From NCBI GenBank assembly GCA_016165875.1, contig JABBOT010000015.1, positions 6,801,999 to 6,865,998 of the forward strand: a stretch of DNA of 64,000 nt. The letters run 5' to 3'. Position 1 is the first letter of the stretch. The number at the start of each line of letters is the position of its first letter. Both the position numbers and the translations under genes were made by a program. The notes below the pieces were generated by a model. It did not search any database. It saw nothing but the letters and a program-made list of their open reading frames with translations, and had not been told where the DNA came from. Below, in pieces: positions 58,301-64,000 of this stretch. The DNA is from Acanthopleura granulata (taxonomy: Eukaryota > Mollusca > Polyplacophora > Chitonida > Chitonidae).

Positions 58301-60303
58301 TCCCGATCTACCCTGAAAGTGACTTTATGTATATTTCCGAAGGGCGAAACATACATCAGCTCGACCTCAAGGACGCTATTATCAACCTGTCAATATATAT
58401 AGATATATAATAATTATAATTATTATTTAATTATTGTAATTATCTGTATTGTTTTTCTATGTTGTTGTCAGTTGTCTTTTTGTACATTTTGTTAAATATA
58501 TGTATTGAACTTATTCAAGCGCCTTCGTGTTTCTTTCTTTGATCTTGACTAAGGCCTATCGCTGTCTGAGAGTTGAACACGCCAGTAAGTTAGCATTTTT
58601 CCTCTCCGATAGTGGTACCCTTACAAGAGTCTGAAGTGGTTCAGACGGTAAATGGTTTAAAAACTTATAATAAATGTTATCTTGACCATACACAGTATCG
58701 TGTGACTGTTTTGAATGCAGTCTTAAGATCTTCATTAGAAAAAGGACGATTATAATCTTCTCTATTCTTAGGAGAAAATGACAATTTAAATGTTTCTTTC
58801 TGGTTTTTATTTTGCTGAAACTAACTGGTGTAATTTTCACAAGAAGACTTCTATATCACCTATCTGTCTATCACCATCTTTCAAATGCTAAACTTTGGCT
58901 TTATTGTTTTTGCCCTTAAGTTTCTGAATCATGTTGCAGACCTTACGCATGGGTATCTTTGACGTAATGCCTGGAGCAAAGTTCCGCCAACAAGATCGTC
59001 TCATGCACTTAATTAATCGACGAGCCTTAGCTCTAAATATACGAACCTGGCTTAAGTTATTATTATTAGGACAATGATCAAAATTGCGCTCCGCTTTTTT
59101 TACGGTCCTTTATGGCTTTGTGACACTCATTATCATGCCAGAGTTTACTTTTGGATTTCGGATTTGTCGAGGTCTCAGAGATAGTTCGATAAGGTGCTAT
59201 TAAAGTCCCTTAAATTTTAATAAGGTACCATCTGCAGCATTGAGATTTTCTGGAGTGACGTCGGCCTCACAGACAATCTCAAATGCCATCCAATCTGCCT
59301 TATCGAACTTCCACTTAGCTGCACGTTCTAAAGAATTAGAGGTGAGGTGCTCTAGGATAATAGGAAAGTGGTCACTACCACAAAGATCACCATACACCTT
59401 GCAAGAAAAAATCTGGGAGAAGTGATAGATCCGTGATAGTGAGATCGATAGCAAAATATGAAACATTACTTGGATGTAAATAGGTATCAGAACCATCATT
59501 CTGTACAGAATCAACGAGCTTATACGATTTGGATTCATTTTTATCGGGAGTGGCCTTAGATGGTTTGAGACATGATACATACCTACTATAGTGTGGTTTT
59601 TGGTAGTGTTAATCGTTCGTGGTTGAGAAACGCCAATGGGTCAGGATCAGTCTGAGTGGACACAGTGTCAACCCTGACGACACTGGCATACGTAGGGGAA
59701 TTGGTGCGAGGCAACACTAGTCGTCTAGCACCTGTGTAGGTAATGTTATATTTTGTTTTAAGTATCATGATTTATTTTTCCTTTTTGAAGTCAGGGCTGC
59801 CCCAAGAAAAGGCCTTTTGAGGACCGGCAGAGTTTGCATACTTGATGGTATTTGTTCACTCCATGCCCTCGTGGCCTTTTTCAGCACAACGGGAACACAA
59901 CAAGCCCCTGAATTATGACATTGTCTCTTACCATGACCAAACTTCTGGCAAGATTAACAACGAACTGGATTGAAAATAAATAACTCTACTGCTTGGTCGA
60001 ACTTTGATTGCATCAGGAACAGAAGATATATTTTAAGCCATAAGGTAAGTAATTAACTGAATGACATGTCCATCTTTCTTTTTTAGAAACCTTTTAACAG
60101 ACGTGACCCCTGTAACCAGAGTTCCTAGCAAATCTCTTCTCCTCATCACGGTCACGTATGATCCCTTTACTATAGTTCAAGGATATATGAGGAGTGACCT
60201 TGACGGAATGTTCATCCAGTTTATCGGTGGACAATAAATTTATTGATCGTTGCTTACGGCAAACTCTACAAGTAAATCCCCAATGGAAGTGTCTGAACTG
60301 CAA
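55392..60303 (-). mobile_element. Decayed near-full-length Jockey/I-type LINE
   Basis: Reading from 60303 downwards. Gag-like ORF1 remnants at 60303-60094 (DEHSVKVTPHISLNYSKGII) and 59768-59586 (TYASVVRVDTVSTQTD), with a zinc-knuckle-like C..FGHGKRQCH stretch near 59,940. Endonuclease C-terminus at 59580-59200 (GSDHFPI). RT start at 58740-58625 (SHDTVYGQDNIYYKFLNHLP). RT resumes at about 57790 with FPPSWKEA, KDHTDRNNYRPIALTS, and HVDDFL near 57210. RNase H at about 56290-56080 (AETKAILLARAYV, SDS, PSHISINANA). ORF2 C-terminus at about 55800-55634 (YVKFDHVQQRFYTIET). The 3' UTR ends in an ATTC tail at 55392-55405. Many frameshifts and stops make it a non-autonomous fossil. The family call rests on motif style and the RNase H domain. 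Confidence 0.82.
57791..58624. mobile_element. ~0.83-kb foreign insertion inside the LINE reverse transcriptase
   Basis: RT homology stops at LPSEPLQTL (minus, near 58625) and resumes at NTLLDLLNNI near 57790, although these blocks should be adjacent. 'aagag' occurs at both edges (57786-57790 and 58625-58629), a possible 5-bp target duplication. The insert holds a TATA-like 'gtatataaatatgag' near 58,035, an AT-rich palindromic stretch at 58400-58440 and no coding motif I recognise. A solo LTR or other non-coding element is possible; the ends do not read as a clear TG...CA pair. Confidence 0.5.
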
Positions 60304-60314
60304 AACCTATGATT

Positions 60315-60925
60315 TATTTAGTTTTTTATTTATTTGATTGGTGTTTTACGCCGTACTCAAGAATATTTCACTCATACGACGGCAGCCAGCATTATGGTGG
60401 GAGGAAATCGGGCAGAGCCCCGGGAAACGGGCGACCATCCGCAGGTTGCTGGCAGACCTCCACACGTACGGCCGGAGAGGAAGCAACGCCGTTGATAGTT
60501 TCGCATGTACATGTTATAACTAAGAATTTTCTCTAAATATCTGCTGTTTCTATGTCTGTCAGTACATCGGTTTATTTTTCTTCTCATTTTTCGCATTAAC
60601 TGAAGAGGTGGAATGAGAAGACGCATCCATAGAGAAAAAACGAAAATTCATCACCCGAGTTTCCAACCCACCACGGAGCAACAACAAGATAGACGATGGC
60701 TCGTGAATAACCCACCGGGGCAGCACGAGGAATTCCACGAGTGCTGCAATCAAATAGCTGGAACCTGTGAAACACACAGCTGGGCCAGACCACAAGATTG
60801 ACCCTATGCCGCTCCCCCCAACGTAGCGGCACCAATACCAAAAGGATACGACCGGAAAGAAAGCCAGTATGAGCTAGGTTTGACCTTACAGCTACCACAT
60901 TTGGTGAAAGGCCCCTGAATCATTG
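60315..60925 (-). mobile_element. SINE pieces separated by ~350 bp
   Basis: 3' part at 60315-60487 ('ttacgccgtactcaagaata' to 'acggccggagaggaagc'). Head part at about 60845-60925 ('acgaccggaaagaaagccag' to 'ggtgaaaggcccctg'). The ~20-bp block around 'accggaaaggaagc' is present on both sides, so this could be one SINE with an insertion or two adjacent truncated copies. Confidence 0.55.
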
Positions 60926-60929
60926 TATC

Positions 60930-62670
60930 GTGCCAACACTGTAATCCATCGGCCACAGCAAAACCCACGATATCAAAGACTGCCACATAGCTCCTCCAAT
61001 CTAATTAACGGCTTCTGCATACTCTGACACCACACAGCAGGCCTATCGCCGGACGGGGGGGGGGGGGTTAATGGAGGCTGAGCAAACCAACAGATATCTT
61101 GGCTTTAATGCATACATGCATACACGTTGTCTGAAGTCACCAGAACACAAGCGGAAATAGTTAATAACATTGGGGGGTTACACACACATAATTGTATGCA
61201 ATCAACCGATAATGTTTTTATACGTCGTGTGTTCGATTACCTGGAATATTGCCTTTCATGCATCAATTAGATAGCTAGCCATGTGCGCCACAGTTTAAGC
61301 ATGTGCAATTAGGTGCGAAATGTACGTGCTATAAGCAATGAGGTCAAGAACATGGTTAAGCATCTTTCTTGAGTGGATTAGCAGTAACCAGCTCTTTTCA
61401 AAGTGTAAATGAACGAGTTTTAAGAGATTGTCTTAATCAAATGAAGAGTAATCTAGGACATTGTTATATCATGCAGAGAAGAAAGCAAACATCACCAAAA
61501 TATACATTGTAAAAGGAAGACTTAGCTTGATTCCATGTGACTAAACACACGCTTACTGCCTAGCACAAAAGCTGTGGCCTGTTGGTACAGTCCTGCAGCA
61601 TGTGTTCCAAGCTGACATTGTTGCAATTGTAGAAAGTAACCTTAGTTATTATAAATTTACTTATTGTTTTATTTCATTGGTGTTCTACGCCACACTCAAA
61701 ATATTTCACTTTTATGAAGGCGGTCATCTTTTGGGTGGGAGGAAACTGGACAGAGCCCGGGTGAAATTATGTTCAGGTTGCTGAATGACTATCCCACTTG
61801 CCACTGGAGGGGAAGGCATTACGTTCCAATTATTTTCATATCAAATTGTGTACATGCTTTGTCGACATGGTTTAACAATAACTTTTTCATACCTAGGAAA
61901 TACTGTTGACATACTGACAGGAACAGGCAGTAACTCTTGTTCCAATGTAACTTGTGTAGTGTAACAAACACATTTCCCTGCAGTGTTAATGAAGCATTGT
62001 GGACTTGCTGAGCTCATTCCTCTGTATTATAAGTATACTTGATATAAAGGGATTTTAACAGAATCTAGGCTCATACGGGCTCGTTTCAGATGTTTGCACT
62101 GACCACAAAAGTTACCGATGTGTTTTAATTATGAGTCCGTAAATTTGGACAACGTTGTTCTGCAAATATACATGCTTTTACTTTGATAGCCACTGACTTT
62201 TGCTGCAAAGTTCCTATGTTAGTTCAGTTAAAACGTTTCTCTGCGGCGCTATCGAGAAACAATGCGTTTGAACGCGGGATATAACACGAAATATCGCTAA
62301 ATGCTGACATAATAAATGCACCTTCAATGGACATCAATATTCAGGCATGCTGCCACAATATTTAACATCCATGTGCTAATTTGTGTAGATTCAGCGAGGA
62401 GAGTAAACTGTGGCCAAGACTTATTTAGGTCAACGCCATAGCGGATATGAAGTGAAAGAGAAAAATGACTCGCAGCCACAGGACTACTCACAAAATCTTC
62501 TTTAAACAGAAATGATGGAGGATGGAGGATTTAAACAATAAAAGCATCGATCAATCAAACTACATTGTCAACATTTCAGGGACTCCCTGTTCACTGTTAA
62601 AATGGTCTCTGATGAATATCCCCGTAAGGTAGAAGGTAGAACTCGTATATTTCTTGGTTTAGGTTTCGAA
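60930..62670. other. GPCR 5' flank
   Basis: Contains a G13 run near 61056-61068, one SINE fragment and AT-rich DNA. No upstream coding exon is needed for the receptor. Confidence 0.4.
61650..61820 (-). mobile_element. Degenerate SINE fragment
   Basis: 'tttatttcattggtgttcta', 'cgccacactcaaaatatttc', 'gggtgggaggaaactggaca', then decays. Upstream of the GPCR. Confidence 0.6.
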
Positions 62671-62678
62671 CTGTCCTA

Positions 62679-63683
62679 ATGGAAACAACTAACCTGACAG
62701 GAATTGAAATTTTGAATAAGACATTCTGTTCCAATGAAAGCCAGTACTGTAACATGACCTCGACAAATAACTCTACCCATGTGGTAAAGTTTGAGGCCAC
62801 GCCCTGGGTGATTACAGGTGTTGTCTACTATTCGTTGGCCTCCTTCATAGCCATGGTTGGTAACGGTATGTTGATGCTCACCATCTTCAAGCGCCGGGCT
62901 CTTCACCGGATACCCTATTTCCTGGTGGCCAATTTAGCTTTGAAGGATTTCTCTTTTGCTTTGGTAAGCTGTGTTCTGGCTACGCCTGGGCGTCTCCTCA
63001 ATTCTTGGTATCTCAGTCAGGAATCTTGCATATTTTTTGCCTTTTTCTCCACTTGGCTGGCGTACGTAGAAAACTTACTGCTGGTTACCATCAGTCTGGA
63101 TCGCTACACTGCATGCGTTTATCCATTACGCTACCACCAAATCCTAACGTCAAAAAGGCTGTACGCTATATTGACGTTTTGTTGGATGTACGCATTGGCG
63201 TGGTCAACAATGCCTCTCTTGGGTTTCGGAGGTTACGTCTACGTAGAAACGCTGATCATGTGCCAGTTGTCTTGGTCTCCTGACGTCATGGACTCGGCAT
63301 ACGTTCACGCCGTTGGTGGCCTCTTGTTCCTGCCCAGCACTGTGGCCATCGTGTACTGCTACGTGAGGATATACGCAACCGCCAGGAAAGTTCATCACCT
63401 GCCAACCACCGTCGACCAAGGAGAGCGCCGTTCTTCCAGCCTGAGTAAGGCCACTCGGACAATCACTCTGGTCACTGGAGTCTACTTTCTCTGCTGGATA
63501 CCGTTTGTGGGTATCCGAGTATCACGCGTGTTTGTGCACGACTTCAACAGGTACACGGCTTTGACGACGTTTGAGAGCGTCACTGTGTTCACTTTTACGG
63601 TTGCGAACTTTGCGAACCCTATTATATACGGAATATATAACCGTGAGTTCCGTCACGAATTGACCAGTATGTTTCATAGGTAA
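62679..63683 (+). CDS. Rhodopsin-like (class A) G-protein-coupled receptor, intronless CDS
   Basis: 334 aa in one open frame. The extracellular N-terminus has sequons at Asn5, 13, 25 and 31. Class A landmarks, in order: GN in helix 1 (61-62), NLALKD with Asp90 in helix 2, Cys117 before helix 3 and Cys195 in loop 2 (probable disulphide), DRY at 141-143, Trp169 in helix 4, Pro219 in helix 5, CWIP at 272-275 in helix 6 and NPIIY at 313-317 in helix 7. The C-tail is short (NREFRHELTSMFHR). Helix 7 has no retinal-binding Lys, so it is not an opsin. The DRYTACVYPLRY segment and the helix 4 style recall amine/melatonin/adenosine-type receptors, but I cannot assign a ligand. An acceptor-like 'catttcag' at about 62573-62580 suggests a 5' UTR intron. 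The frame has no lesions. Confidence 0.92.
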   Translation: METTNLTGIEILNKTFCSNESQYCNMTSTNNSTHVVKFEATPWVITGVVYYSLASFIAMVGNGMLMLTIFKRRALHRIPYFLVANLALKDFSFALVSCVLATPGRLLNSWYLSQESCIFFAFFSTWLAYVENLLLVTISLDRYTACVYPLRYHQILTSKRLYAILTFCWMYALAWSTMPLLGFGGYVYVETLIMCQLSWSPDVMDSAYVHAVGGLLFLPSTVAIVYCYVRIYATARKVHHLPTTVDQGERRSSSLSKATRTITLVTGVYFLCWIPFVGIRVSRVFVHDFNRYTALTTFESVTVFTFTVANFANPIIYGIYNREFRHELTSMFHR

Positions 63684-63807
63684 TGAGTTAAAAGTTGTTG
63701 GAGGACTAATCATCCCCGATGCCTGGTCAGTTTGCGTTATTTTCATGTTCTTGTTCATGTGTATTAAAAGTGACGATAACATACCAATTTTGAGTAGTTC
63801 GAAACCA

Positions 63808-63809
<2 letters not shown>

Positions 63810-63851
<42 letters not shown>
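63810..63851 (+). repeat. (AT)n microsatellite downstream of the GPCR
   Basis: About 21 AT units, roughly 130 bp after the GPCR stop codon, so probably in its 3' UTR or flank. Confidence 0.97.
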
Positions 63852-63852
<1 letters not shown>

Positions 63853-64000
63853 TGATATAGTGTAATGAACATCATTGCTGTTTTTATCAGGTACTTCTAC
63901 GACAAAGCGGTAGGGGTCTTATAAGTGGCTGGTATTTCGGTATTTTCATGAAAAATCTGAATACCAGTCGAACTGAAGTCAATTGATTAGATTACGTTCT

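Overview
This is eukaryotic nuclear DNA from an invertebrate animal. The evidence is GT-AG spliced multi-exon genes, AT-rich introns, more than 20 fragments of one tRNA-derived SINE, decayed LINEs, and vertebrate-like genes with short exons. The SINE (conserved 3' segment reading 'caagaatatttcac' with 'acgccgtactc', then an AATAAATA tail) and the frequent 'tacatgta' words suggest a lophotrochozoan, most likely a mollusc. That placement is an inference from repeat style, not from a marker gene.

Layout. 1-9,000 is non-coding and repeat-rich: two old segmental duplications, a 43-bp satellite with a 172-bp higher-order period at 3.75-4.18 kb, and a foldback at 9.13-9.54 kb. The minus strand carries a probable first coding exon of an unidentified gene at 9,989-10,075, with a possible second exon at 7,134-7,211. 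A complete three-exon minus-strand gene at 14,009-15,932 encodes a 117-aa TMEM218 orthologue (ciliary transition zone). A degenerate ~125-bp tandem array lies directly downstream of its stop codon. 16-22 kb has repeats and no gene I can support.

The centre holds two complete plus-strand paralogues of a 12-helix major facilitator of the MFSD6 / MFS_1_like type: copy A (22,366-33,397) and copy B (46,220-54,294). Each has five exons with identical phases. Internal exons match exactly in length (151, 169 and 204 nt), giving predicted proteins of 454 and 455 aa. Copy A's first intron contains a 5'-truncated LINE whose ORF is open but whose catalytic reverse-transcriptase Asp is now His. Between and around the paralogues are copies of an unclassified dispersed repeat of up to ~0.6 kb, a second foldback with ~220-bp arms (39.36-39.88 kb), and several short-period minisatellites.

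55.39-60.30 kb is a near-full-length but heavily broken minus-strand Jockey/I-type LINE (gag-like ORF, endonuclease, RT, RNase H, ATTC tail). It is interrupted by an ~0.8-kb foreign insertion. The right end carries an intact single-exon class A GPCR of 334 aa (62,679-63,683), followed by an (AT)n tract.

The genes do not form an obvious functional unit. The main story is a tandem transporter duplication in a transposon-dense setting.
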